Source: Bradyrhizobium sp. (GTDB lineage: Bacteria; Pseudomonadota; Alphaproteobacteria; Rhizobiales; Xanthobacteraceae). From it: a stretch of DNA of 64,000 bases. The notes beneath the pieces are model-generated. The model was not told the origin of the DNA. It saw only the letters and a list, made by a program, of their open reading frames with translations, and ran no database searches. Numbering within the stretch: the stretch's first letter is position 1; every line of letters begins with the position of its first letter. Below are positions 55,215 to 64,000 of the stretch, piece by piece. The translations under genes were made by a program, and so were the position numbers. Where the stretch lies: positions 1-64,000 of the forward strand of contig NZ_JAGWUA010000001.1 of NCBI RefSeq assembly GCF_028868675.1, in the 5' to 3' direction.

Positions 55215-55745
55215 ATGCGTATCGACGCGATCTCAATCGGGGCCAACCCGCCGCACGAAGTCAACGTCATCATCGAGGTGCCCGTTGGCGGCGAGCCGAT
55301 CAAATACGAGATGGACAAGGAGGCCGGCACGCTGGTGGTGGACCGTTTCCTCTATACGCCGATGCGCTACCCCGGCAATTACGGCTTCATCCCGCACACG
55401 CTGTCCGGCGACGGCGACCCCTGCGACGTGCTGATCATCAACACCCGCGCCATCATCCCGGGCGCGGTGATGAGCGTGCGCCCGGTCGGCGTGCTGTTCA
55501 TGGAGGACGAGGCCGGCGGCGACGAGAAGATCCTGGCGGTGCCGTCGTCCAAGCTCACCCAGCGCTACGACAAGATCAGGAGCTACAGCGACCTGCCCGA
55601 GATCACGCTGGAGCAGATCCGGCACTTTTTCGAGCACTACAAGGACCTCGAGAAGGGCAAATGGGTGAAGGTGCTGCGCTGGGGCGGCGCCGAGGACGCG
55701 CACAAGCTGATCGCCGACGGCATCGCGCGCGCGAAAAAGAAGTAA
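55215..55745 (+). CDS. ppa: Inorganic pyrophosphatase
   Basis: [59 protein letters not shown]. Confidence 0.97.
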   Translation: MRIDAISIGANPPHEVNVIIEVPVGGEPIKYEMDKEAGTLVVDRFLYTPMRYPGNYGFIPHTLSGDGDPCDVLIINTRAIIPGAVMSVRPVGVLFMEDEAGGDEKILAVPSSKLTQRYDKIRSYSDLPEITLEQIRHFFEHYKDLEKGKWVKVLRWGGAEDAHKLIADGIARAKKK

Positions 55746-55893
55746 TAACCTCTGTTGTCCCGGACGCGGTGCGCCACGAAATGGCGTTCCGCAGAGCCGG
55801 CAACCTAGGTCGCCACTCGCACTGGGCCCAGGATGCAACGCACCGCTTCGCGCTGCATTGCATCCGGGGCACGGCATCGGTGAAAGTCAGTCC

Positions 55894-57375
55894 ATGCGCC
55901 GATTTTTCAAGATTGTCCGCAACATCCTGCTGCTGATCGTCGCTTGCGTCGTCGTCCTTGCCGGCGTGCTGGCGTTCAACGTGGCGACGCGCGGCTCCCG
56001 CCAGATCCAGGTCGCGGCCATTCCGCGCGCGAGCGTCGATGCGCAAGGCGCCGCAAGACGGCTGTCGGAAGCGATCCGCTTCCAGACCATCTCGAACTTC
56101 CTCAATCCGGAGCAGGACGCCGAGGCGCTGCGCGGGCTGAGGGCGCATATCGAGCAGAGCTTCCCGGCGTTCCACGCCGCGGCGAAGCACGAGGTGATCG
56201 GCCAGCACAGCCTGCTCTACACCTGGGAGGGCTCCGATCCCAAGGCGCAGCCGATCGCGTTGCTCGCGCATCAGGACGTGGTGCCGATAGCACCGGGCAC
56301 CGAGAAGGACTGGCAGCAGAAGCCGTTCGAGGGCGCGATCGCCGACGGCTTCATCTGGGGCCGCGGCTCCTGGGACGACAAGGGCAACCTCTACTCCATG
56401 CTGGAGGCGGCCGAGCAGATGGCGAAGGAGGGTTTTCGCCCGAAGCGAACGATCTATTTCGCCTTCGGTCATGACGAGGAGGTCGCCGGCACGAGGGGGG
56501 CCAAGGCGATCGTGTCGGCGCTGGCGGCGCGCGGCGTGCGGCTCGAATTCGTGCTCGACGAGGGCCTCTTGATCGCCGAGGGCGTCATGAAAGGCCTCGA
56601 CAAGCCCGCCGCGCTGATCGGGCTTTCGGAGAAGGGCTACGCCACGCTGGTGCTGACAGCGCACGCCACGCCCGGCCATTCCTCGATGCCGCCGCGCCAG
56701 ACCGCGATCGGCATGATGAGCGCTGCGCTGGCGCGGCTGGAGGATCACCGCCTGCCGATGCACATCCGCGGCACGGTCGCCGAGATGTTCGACACGCTGG
56801 CGCCGGAAATGAGCGGCTTCAGCCGGGTGGCGCTGTCGAACCTCTGGCTGTTCAAGCCGCTCCTGCTGCGCGAATTCGAGAAGAGCGGCCCGACGGAAGC
56901 GATGGTGCGCACTACCACCGCGCTGACCATCTTCAACGCCGGCGACAAGGACAACGTACTGCCGGGCAACGCCGAGGCCACCGTCAATTTCCGCTTGCTG
57001 CCCGGCGACACCCAGGCGAGCGTCACCGATCACGTCCGCACCACGATCAGTAACGACAAGGTCTCGATCGCGCCGTTTCCCGGCAACACCGATCCGCCGC
57101 CGGTGACGGGAACGGGCGGAAAATCCTATGCCGCGCTCAACCGGACCATTCGCGAGGTCTTTCCCGACGTCGTGGTGGCACCCGGCCTGATGGTGGCGGC
57201 AACCGACTCGCGCCATTATGCGGCGATCGCCGACAACATCTTCCGCTTCTCGCCGGTGCGCGCCAATTCGGAAGACCTCAAGCGGTTTCACGGCACCAAT
57301 GAGCGGTTGAGCATCGAAGGCTATGCCGACATGATCCGCTTCTACCGACGGCTGATCGAGAACACGGCGGGGTGA
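55894..57375 (+). CDS. M20 family peptidase, N-terminal TM
   Basis: PIALLAHQDVVPIAPGTEKDWQQKPFEGAIADGFIWGRGSWDDKGNLYSMLEAAEQMAKEGF...GHDEEVAGTRGA. Confidence 0.94.
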   Translation: MRRFFKIVRNILLLIVACVVVLAGVLAFNVATRGSRQIQVAAIPRASVDAQGAARRLSEAIRFQTISNFLNPEQDAEALRGLRAHIEQSFPAFHAAAKHEVIGQHSLLYTWEGSDPKAQPIALLAHQDVVPIAPGTEKDWQQKPFEGAIADGFIWGRGSWDDKGNLYSMLEAAEQMAKEGFRPKRTIYFAFGHDEEVAGTRGAKAIVSALAARGVRLEFVLDEGLLIAEGVMKGLDKPAALIGLSEKGYATLVLTAHATPGHSSMPPRQTAIGMMSAALARLEDHRLPMHIRGTVAEMFDTLAPEMSGFSRVALSNLWLFKPLLLREFEKSGPTEAMVRTTTALTIFNAGDKDNVLPGNAEATVNFRLLPGDTQASVTDHVRTTISNDKVSIAPFPGNTDPPPVTGTGGKSYAALNRTIREVFPDVVVAPGLMVAATDSRHYAAIADNIFRFSPVRANSEDLKRFHGTNERLSIEGYADMIRFYRRLIENTAG

Positions 57376-57448
57376 GTCTGACCCTGCGCGCCAACCCCAC
57401 CGGCGTTCCCCGGATGCTACGCAGCGCGTCGGGGACGCGAGAACGCTC

Positions 57449-58333
57449 CTACACCGCCGGCTTCGGCAGCCCCGCGATGGCGCAGGCGGCGCGCAGCGTG
57501 TTGACGAGGAGGCAGGCGACCGTCATCTGGCCGACGCCGCCCGGCACCGGCGTGATCGCGCCGGCGACCTCAAGCGCCTCCTGATAGGCGACGTCGCCGA
57601 CGAGGCGGGTCTTGCCGTCCGCTCTCGGAATCCGGTTGATGCCGACGTCGATCACGGTGGCGCCCGGCTTCAGCCAGTCGCCGCGCACCATTTCGGCCTT
57701 GCCGACAGCGGCGTAGACGAGATCGGCGCGCCTGACGAGGCCCGGCAGGTCGCGCGAGCGCGAGTGCGCGATCGTCACCGTGGCGTTCTCGTTCAGGAGC
57801 AACTGCACCAGGGGCCGGCCGACCAGATTGGAGCGGCCGATGACGATGGCATTCATGCCTTCGAGCGAGGCATGCACGCTTTTGGTCAGGATGATGCAGC
57901 CGAGCGGCGTGCAGGGCGACAGCGCCGAAAAGCCGCCGGCGAGCCGGCCGGCATTGTTCGGGTGCAGGCCGTCGACGTCCTTGGCCGGATCGATGGCGTT
58001 GATGACGGCCTCGGTGTTCAGGCCCTTGGGCAGCGGCAATTGCACGAGGATGCCGTGCACGGCCGGATCCCTGTTGAGCTTCGCGACCAGCGCCAGCAGT
58101 TCGGCCTGCGAGACGTCGGCGGGCAGCTTGTGCTCGAACGAGGCCATGCCGGCGGCCTGGGTCTGGGTGTGCTTGCTGCGGACGTAGACTTCGCTGGCGG
58201 GATCGTTGCCGACCAGCACGACGGCGAGCCCCGGCACCAGATTGTGCTCGCGCCTGACCCGGGCGACCTCCTCGGCGACGCGGCCGCGGAGCTCCGCGGC
58301 AATGACCTTTCCGTCGATGATTTTCGCCGTCAT
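57449..58333 (-). CDS. folD: Bifunctional methylenetetrahydrofolate dehydrogenase/cyclohydrolase
   Basis: [87 protein letters not shown]. Confidence 0.97.
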   Translation of the reverse strand: MTAKIIDGKVIAAELRGRVAEEVARVRREHNLVPGLAVVLVGNDPASEVYVRSKHTQTQAAGMASFEHKLPADVSQAELLALVAKLNRDPAVHGILVQLPLPKGLNTEAVINAIDPAKDVDGLHPNNAGRLAGGFSALSPCTPLGCIILTKSVHASLEGMNAIVIGRSNLVGRPLVQLLLNENATVTIAHSRSRDLPGLVRRADLVYAAVGKAEMVRGDWLKPGATVIDVGINRIPRADGKTRLVGDVAYQEALEVAGAITPVPGGVGQMTVACLLVNTLRAACAIAGLPKPAV

Positions 58334-58686
58334 GTCCGTTCCTTCTTCACCGGCTGTCCCGAAGCGAGCCGGCGCAGGGCCTCGCCGAGGCGCGCCGGAT
58401 CGCCGTCGACCGCGATCTGCTTCTGCCGCGAGGTGGCGCCGGAGAGCAGCCGAACGCTCGACTTGGGCACGCCCAGCGACTTCGCCAGCAGTTCCAGGAC
58501 CGCGCGATTGGCCTCGCCGCCGTCGGCGATGGCACGCACCCGCACCTTCAGCACGCTGCGGCCGTCCGAAAGCTGCTCGATCCCGTCAACGTCATCGCGC
58601 CCGCCGCGCGGCGTCACGCGCACGGCAATGCTGACGCCGGCGGTGGAATAGCGCCAAGGCTCCTTTGGCGAATCCGTCGAGGCCAA
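58330..58686 (-). CDS. DUF167 family protein
   Basis: [19 protein letters not shown]...[50 protein letters not shown]; start approximate. Confidence 0.88.
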   Translation of the reverse strand: MASTDSPKEPWRYSTAGVSIAVRVTPRGGRDDVDGIEQLSDGRSVLKVRVRAIADGGEANRAVLELLAKSLGVPKSSVRLLSGATSRQKQIAVDGDPARLGEALRRLASGQPVKKERT

Positions 58687-58703
58687 AACTCCGTCCGCTT
58701 CGG

Positions 58704-58994
58704 CTAAATCACGTTCGGATAGATGTAGTACATGATCACCCGCTCGAGAAACATGATGATCAGGATCAGGATGATCGGCGAGATGTCGAGCCCGCCGAAA
58801 TTGGGCAGGACGTTGCGGATCGGCGCCAGGACCGGCTCGGTAATGCGGTAGAGGAATTCCGCCACCGCCGAGACGAACTGGTTGCGGGTGTTGACCACGT
58901 TGAAGGCGATCAGCCAGGACAGGATCGCGGAGGCGATCAGCAGCCAGACGTAGAGATCGAGCACGATGATGACGATGTCGAGAACGGCACGCAT
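58704..58994 (-). CDS. YggT family protein
   Basis: YVWLLIASAILSWLIAFNVVNTRNQFVSAVAEFLYRITEPVLAPIRNVLPNFGGLDISPIILILII. Confidence 0.95.
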   Translation of the reverse strand: MRAVLDIVIIVLDLYVWLLIASAILSWLIAFNVVNTRNQFVSAVAEFLYRITEPVLAPIRNVLPNFGGLDISPIILILIIMFLERVIMYYIYPNVI

Positions 58995-59182
58995 GGCTTT
59001 TGAAAACTCTGGCTCCGGTCGGGGTTGACCTGTTGCTAGATATCGGTTCCCCCACGTCCAAACAAGGGAAGTTCCCGGCCGCCGGGGGCGAAAACCGGGG
59101 TGCCGCCGTCCTTGACTTGACCTTGGCGGCGACTTAAATGGCGGCCGATTGTCGGCCGCGTAGATACCAGAGCGGCCGCGAC

Positions 59183-59258
59183 GGGGCCATAGCTCAGCTG
59201 GGAGAGCGCATCGTTCGCAATGATGAGGTCGGCGGTTCGATCCCGCCTGGCTCCACCA
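59183..59258 (+). tRNA. tRNA-Ala (anticodon CGC), CCA encoded
   Basis: GGGGCCA TA GCTC..GAGC G CATCG TTCGCAA TGATG AGGTC GGCGG TTCGATC CCGCC TGGCTCC A CCA folds as cloverleaf. Confidence 0.95.
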
Positions 59259-59341
59259 GCCTTCGCTCGCTTCGCGAGCTACGGCTGGGCAAGCCTACTC
59301 CGCTCTAACGTAGCGAAGTGAGCGAAGGCTGCCCCGCCATA
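59257..59341. repeat. Inverted repeat abutting the tRNA 3' end
   Basis: CAGCCTTCGCTC (59257-59268) / GAGCGAAGGCTG (59330-59341), 12-bp perfect arms. Confidence 0.75.
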
Positions 59342-59379
59342 GCCGAAGGGCGACGGCGGGCTTCCTGCACGTATCCCCC

Positions 59380-60225
59380 CTACTTCCCCGAAAACCTCGG
59401 CGGGCGCTTCTCCATGAAGCTCGCGACGCCTTCCCGGAAGTCGCTGCCGTTCAGCGCGACCATCATCTCGCGGTTGGCCTCGATGGTGGCCTCGGCAAGG
59501 CTCTGGAACGGCACCTCGTAGAGCTGCCGCTTGATCACGGCCATCGCGCTCGGCGAGACGAAATCGGCGAGATCGCGCGCGTAGGCATAGGTCTGCTCGC
59601 GCAGCTGCTCGGGCGGGCAGAGCCGGTTGACGAGACCGATGCGCAGCGCCTCCTCGCTCGAGACGCGCCGCGCAGAGAGCAGGAGATCGAGCGCATTGGC
59701 GTGGCCGACGATACGCGGCAGCATCCAGCTGATGCCGTGCTCGGCGATCAGGCCGCGGCGCGAGAAGGCGGTCGTGAACACGGCACTGTCCGCCGCGAAG
59801 CGCAGGTCGCAATAGAGCGCGTGCACCAGCCCAATGCCTGCGGTCGCGCCGTTGAGCATGCCGATGATCGGCTTGCCGATCGCTGGATAATAGCCGTAGC
59901 GCGTCTGCCAGTCCGGCCTGCGGTTCATGTCGAACGACGGCAGGCTCGATGCCCGCCTGATGTCGTCCGGATCGAGCCCCTTGAGCACGTCCATGTCGGC
60001 GCCGGCGCAGAAGGCGCGCCCGGCGCCGGTCAACACGATCACGCGAACGCCGTCGTCGGCCGCCGCCGCTTCCATGGCGTGGCGCACGTCGCGCTCCATG
60101 ACCGGCGTCCACGCATTCATGCGGTCGGGACGGTTGAGCGTGATGGTCGCGATCTTCTCGCTCACCTCGTAGAGGATGTGTTCATAGCCCACGGCGTTGC
60201 CTCCTGTGTTCTTGTCGTCGTTCAT
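59380..60225 (-). CDS. Enoyl-CoA hydratase family protein
   Basis: IATITLNRPDRMNAWTPVMERDVRHAMEAAAADDGVRVIVLTGAGRAFCAGADMDVLKG. Confidence 0.93.
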   Translation of the reverse strand: MNDDKNTGGNAVGYEHILYEVSEKIATITLNRPDRMNAWTPVMERDVRHAMEAAAADDGVRVIVLTGAGRAFCAGADMDVLKGLDPDDIRRASSLPSFDMNRRPDWQTRYGYYPAIGKPIIGMLNGATAGIGLVHALYCDLRFAADSAVFTTAFSRRGLIAEHGISWMLPRIVGHANALDLLLSARRVSSEEALRIGLVNRLCPPEQLREQTYAYARDLADFVSPSAMAVIKRQLYEVPFQSLAEATIEANREMMVALNGSDFREGVASFMEKRPPRFSGK

Positions 60226-60725
60226 CCGCCCGTACGCGAGCCCTTCGGCCGCGCCAGGTAGGCTTGCGTCTCCGGTCGCTCGTGCAGCCATCCGCTCCAG
60301 CGCGAAAACACTTTTGCCATGCGCGCCGGCTCGACGCCGAGCTGCGCCATGGCGACGCCACCGTTGACGGATTCGCGGTATTCCGCGATCAGGCCGTCGC
60401 GGACGATGAAGCGGCTCATGCCGTCGATCACGACGCGTCGGCCTGCAAATTGCGGAATGGTCGAGGTGAAGCTCGACAGCGACCAGGCGTAACCCTGCTG
60501 GCCGTCGAACACGGGATCGAACATCTCCCAGCGATAATCGGTGGCGTCGCGATGAAACAGGCCCTCGAGCATGTGCGCGATGTCGGCGCGGCCGCGATGC
60601 GGACCGTAGATGTAGTCGTAGTAGATGCCGTCCTCGGTGAAGTGGCGGGCGAAGCGGGCGCCGTCGCCCGATTCCGCCGAGCGGGTGAACGCGTCGAGCA
60701 GCCCTGCGAACTCGTCACCGGTCAT
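60222..60725 (-). CDS. SnoaL/NTF2-like polyketide cyclase family protein
   Basis: FTRSAESGDGARFARHFTEDGIYYDYIYGPHRGRADIAHMLEGLFHRDATDYRWEMFDPVFDG; ATGA overlap with hydratase gene. Confidence 0.85.
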   Translation of the reverse strand: MTGDEFAGLLDAFTRSAESGDGARFARHFTEDGIYYDYIYGPHRGRADIAHMLEGLFHRDATDYRWEMFDPVFDGQQGYAWSLSSFTSTIPQFAGRRVVIDGMSRFIVRDGLIAEYRESVNGGVAMAQLGVEPARMAKVFSRWSGWLHERPETQAYLARPKGSRTGG

Positions 60726-60789
60726 GAAACCTCCTCGCTCCCGCCGCTGAAAGTGGCGGGCTTGTCGGGAGCGAGCCTAACACATCCGG

Positions 60790-60833
60790 GGATTTGGCAA
60801 GGATTTGGCAAGGACTTGGCAAGGACTTGGCAA
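60790..60833. repeat. Four tandem 11-bp repeats
   Basis: GGATTTGGCAA x2 then GGACTTGGCAA x2. Confidence 0.95.
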
Positions 60834-60862
60834 GTCTGTCGAACGGCCGCGGACCGTCGCCG

Positions 60863-61660
60863 CTATTCCGCGGCTTGCGCCAGCGCCGGCCGGCGCGACA
60901 GCCAGCCGTCGACGAACCGCCGCAGCCAGGCGCGCTCGGCGACGTCATAGACGGCCCGGTCGGCGAAATGATGCTGGCGTGGCCAGGCCCCGGGCGCGCT
61001 CAGGCTGTCGTGCCCGTGCGTGGTCCAGCAGTGCATCATGGCGTAGGTGACGTCGGGGTGAAACTGCAGGCCGAAGGCGTTGCCGGCGCAAAACGCCTGC
61101 ACCGGAAAATCGTCGCCCTCGGCGAGCAGTTCCGCACCCGACGGCAAGCCAAATCCCTCACGGTGCCAATGATAGACCTGCGCCGGCCAATCCGGGCAGA
61201 GCGCGTGGCCGGCCGCGGTCGGGCGGATCGGGTAATAGCCGATTTGCGTGAGGCCCGCCGGATGCGGCGCGACGCGCGCGCCGAGCTGCATGGCCAGCAT
61301 CTGCGCACCGAGGCAGATGCCGAGGAACGGCCGCTGCTCGCGCAGCGGAATTTCGATCCAGTCGATCTCGCGGCGGATGTAGTCGTCGGAATCGTTGGCA
61401 CTCATCGGGCCACCGAAATAGACGGCGCCGGCGTGCTCATCGAGCGTGTCGGGGAGGCAATCGCCAAAGCGGGGCCGGCGGACGTCCAGGGGGTGGCCGA
61501 GCGCGCGCAGCGCGTTGCCGATGCGGCCGGGCGTGGAGGTTTCCTGGTGCAGGACGATCAGGACCGGCAAGGCGCATCCACGGTCCGCGGCGGTCGCAGC
61601 CAGCGCCCGTCCGAGGGGCACCACCCTTGCGCTACCAAACCTGTCCGACCGGAACGACAT
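60863..61660 (-). CDS. Class I glutamine amidotransferase family protein
   Basis: AGAVYFGGPMSANDSDDYIRREIDWIEIPLREQRPFLGICLGAQMLAMQLGARVAPHPAG...VYHWHREGFGLPSGAELLA. Confidence 0.92.
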   Translation of the reverse strand: MSFRSDRFGSARVVPLGRALAATAADRGCALPVLIVLHQETSTPGRIGNALRALGHPLDVRRPRFGDCLPDTLDEHAGAVYFGGPMSANDSDDYIRREIDWIEIPLREQRPFLGICLGAQMLAMQLGARVAPHPAGLTQIGYYPIRPTAAGHALCPDWPAQVYHWHREGFGLPSGAELLAEGDDFPVQAFCAGNAFGLQFHPDVTYAMMHCWTTHGHDSLSAPGAWPRQHHFADRAVYDVAERAWLRRFVDGWLSRRPALAQAAE

Positions 61661-61792
61661 GGCCCTTTGCAAAGCGACTGGTTTCAGACCGCCAGCATAG
61701 CCAAGCGGTCCTTAATTTCGTGTGAGTTCGCGCACACACCCTTTGGGATAGCGGACGCAAGCCCTGGCCAGGGACGCGCCGGCGGGCGGCGC

Positions 61793-62572
61793 CTAGCGCC
61801 TGCGCATCTGGAATTTACTCACGGCGGCCAGAATGAAGGCGCGGGGCAACAGGCGCAGCACGAACGGCACGACCTTGATGCCTAAACCGGGCAACACCGC
61901 CCGTTTGTTGGCCATCAGGCCGCGATAGGCGGCGAGCGCGACGTCGACCGCGGAGACGTCGAGAACCGCTGCATCGAAGCTCGGGGCAAAGCCGGCGCGG
62001 GCCTGAAACTCCGTCCGCACCGGACCCGGGCAAAGCACGGTGACGCGGACGCCGCGGGGGCCGAGCTCGGCGCGCAGCGCCTCGGTGAAGGAGATCACAT
62101 AGGCCTTCGAGGCATAGTACACCGCCATGCCGGGGCCGGGCAGGAAGCCCGCGACCGAGCCGACGTTGAGAAGGCCGCCGCGATTCTTGATCAGGCTGTC
62201 GGCAAAGCGCAGCGACAGGTCGGTCAGCGCGCGAATGTTGACGTCGACGATGCCGAGCTGCTCGGCGCGGTCGCGCGCGATCGCTTCGCCGAAGACGCCG
62301 AAACCGGCGTTGTTGACGAGGTATTCGAGTTCGACGCCTTCGGCGGAGAGCGCCGCGGCAATCCGCTCTCCGGCATTCGTCTCCGCGACATCGCAGGGAA
62401 TGACGATCGGCCTCGGGCCGCCCCTGGCCGCGATCTCGCTCGCGAGCGCCTCCAGGCGATCCGCGCGGCGCGCCGTCAGCGCCAGGCGATGACCGTTCGC
62501 GGCGAACACGCGCGCCAGCTCCGTGCCGATGCCCGCGGAGGCACCGGTAATCAGCGTCACACACTCAGTCAC
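61793..62572 (-). CDS. Short-chain dehydrogenase/reductase
   Basis: VTLITGASAGIGTELARVFAANGHRLALTARRADRLEALASEI; LVNNAGFGVFGE; YYASKAYVISFTEAL. Confidence 0.94.
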   Translation of the reverse strand: MTECVTLITGASAGIGTELARVFAANGHRLALTARRADRLEALASEIAARGGPRPIVIPCDVAETNAGERIAAALSAEGVELEYLVNNAGFGVFGEAIARDRAEQLGIVDVNIRALTDLSLRFADSLIKNRGGLLNVGSVAGFLPGPGMAVYYASKAYVISFTEALRAELGPRGVRVTVLCPGPVRTEFQARAGFAPSFDAAVLDVSAVDVALAAYRGLMANKRAVLPGLGIKVVPFVLRLLPRAFILAAVSKFQMRRR

Positions 62573-62785
62573 GATCGGGATCTCTTGAATGCATGTGGAG
62601 GAAACGACAACCGGAGGACGAGAGCACAGACGGCAGGCGCCGTGCAAGCCACCTCCGCACATGGCGCCGTCAGCCGACGATATGGGCTGACGAACCCGCC
62701 GCTTCTGCAGGCCTCGGTCCGCGTCGCAGCCATCAACGGAAACATTAAACTTTGGTCATGTCGCGCGGCAGGGGCGCCGAGGCAA

Positions 62786-63274
62786 TCAATCGCCTTCGAC
62801 GCCGTGCCTGGTCCGGCCCGCGCGAAGGCTGCCGACCACATGCTTGAGATCGATCCGGTCGCGCGACGAGACGCCGAGCAGGTCGGCGGCGCGCCAAACG
62901 ACATTGTCCTCGAACTCGGTGACCTGGCCGTCGGCATAGACGAGCTCCCACATCATCTCGACGATGCGCTTGCGGCCCTCCTCGCTGAGCGAGCGCATGA
63001 TGACGCTGGTGAAATGGTAGAGATCGACGGCCTCGCCCTCGACCTGGGTGGCCGACGCGATCAGCCGGTCCGCGGTGCCGCGGTCCAGTCCGAAATGGCT
63101 CTCGATCAGGCTGTGCAGCTTGCGCCTCTCGGCCTGCGTCGGCTCGCCGTCCAGCGAGATCACGTGAATGAGCAGCGCGGTCGCGGCCAGACGATAGTCG
63201 GTGTCGTCGAACGCACGATCGCGGACTTGTGGAGAGACGATTTCGGCGATGAATTGACGCAGTCCGTCCAGCAT
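62786..63274 (-). CDS. TerB-like family protein
   Basis: YRLAATALLIHVISLDGEPTQAERRKLHSLIESHFGLDRGTADRLI...IVEMMWELVYADGQVTEFEDNVVWRAADLLGVS. Confidence 0.88.
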   Translation of the reverse strand: MLDGLRQFIAEIVSPQVRDRAFDDTDYRLAATALLIHVISLDGEPTQAERRKLHSLIESHFGLDRGTADRLIASATQVEGEAVDLYHFTSVIMRSLSEEGRKRIVEMMWELVYADGQVTEFEDNVVWRAADLLGVSSRDRIDLKHVVGSLRAGRTRHGVEGD

Positions 63275-63446
63275 TGTCGTCCTACCGAAAACCCGCGATC
63301 CGCCGCCCGTCCGCCAACAATCCCTATATGAGCAGGAAATCCAACCGGCGCAATCGGCGTCCGTTCCGCCGGACGGATTACGTTTCGGCAATCTCGCCCA
63401 CCCCCTCCTCCGTCATGGCCGGACCTGACGACATCCCTCTCAACAC

Positions 63447-63514
63447 CGTCATTGCGAGGAGCGATAGCGATGAAGCAATCTAGACTGTCGCGGGGGGAGA
63501 CACTCTGGATTGCT
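63447..63514. repeat. Palindromic repeat family A, copy 6, 3' truncated
   Basis: CGTCATTGCGAGGAGCGATAGCGATGAAGCAATCTAGACTG...CTCTGGATTGCT then unrelated sequence. Confidence 0.75.
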
Positions 63515-63617
63515 CACATGGGGAATGTGTGTGTCAAGGGATGAGCAGTCACCTTTTTGTTCGACTGCGGCCACCTCTTCGTCCCGACCGCGGGCTGTGC
63601 AGGATGACGCGCGCAGA

Positions 63618-63672
63618 TCAAGTCAAGGTCGGCCCGTCAGGGCCGCCGCGCAGCGGCTTGACCTTGAGTTGA
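63618..63672. repeat. Inverted repeat in gene-poor tail
   Basis: TCAAGTCAAGGTC (63618-63630) / GACCTTGAGTTGA (63660-63672), one mismatch. Confidence 0.6.
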
Positions 63673-64000
63673 GCGAGCACGACATCATGCTTGGTCCGTC
63701 GGGACTGCTCGTTTTGGTCGTTCGGTTAGGACATCTGCAATCCTCGCATTTGCGATCCAGGGTCGAGCCGGTTCAGCGATCTGGGTAGCTTGCCAGATCA
63801 AACTCACATTCGGTCGTCGCGCGATCGCGACTGCACCATGATTCCGCTTGCGGCGGGCAGGCTCGAGAGGACGAGGCCATTCTTCGCTACGGCGTTTGAA
63901 GCCATGCAATCCATCGGTTCGTCCCCCCGGATCTTCCGAGACTGATCGGGTCTCGGCAGATGGGCTATGGTTGGCTCGTTGGGTGCGGGCGGCTGAGCTT

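Noticed and set aside
59183-59341. tRNA-Ala 3' end considered as an integrative-element attachment site
   Set aside because: No integrase nearby and no second copy of the tRNA 3' end in the window.

Overview
High-GC alphaproteobacterial chromosome, Bradyrhizobium-like by gene content and intergenic repeat style (inference). The window starts in the 3' end of dnaN and runs through recF, gyrB, a MurA homologue, a MATE transporter, a FUSC-family protein, MmgE/PrpD, pirin, purC, an uncharacterised TetR/ABC-transporter/epimerase/DapA-family cluster (13.8-20.1 kb), a gabD-type dehydrogenase, a serine hydrolase, an acyl-CoA ligase, TauE/SafE, sdhCDAB, BenE, a proline-rich OmpA protein, argG, PAP2, rlmN, IalB, two TAXI-type binding proteins without an adjacent TRAP permease, Crp, typA, ppa, an M20 peptidase, folD, YggT, tRNA-Ala(CGC), an enoyl-CoA hydratase, GATase, SDR and TerB-like genes. 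Many intergenic gaps carry long imperfect palindromes of several families. Main leads: (1) a DUF559/Vsr-like nuclease ORF between dnaN and recF flanked by inverted copies of one hairpin repeat, like a repeat-borne mobile unit; (2) the TetR-controlled ABC/epimerase/DapA/GNAT cluster with a matching operator palindrome at both ends of tetR, containing a GNAT gene frameshifted at a CG-repeat tract and an epimerase with YxxxC in place of YxxxK; (3) a MurA homologue with PGGD where the catalytic Cys motif PGGC is expected; (4) a TAXI domain held between two predicted TM segments; (5) several regulatory-looking repeats (a 4x11-bp tandem array, a CtrA-like site, a terminator in the typA leader). All family calls come from reading the translations; no database search was run.
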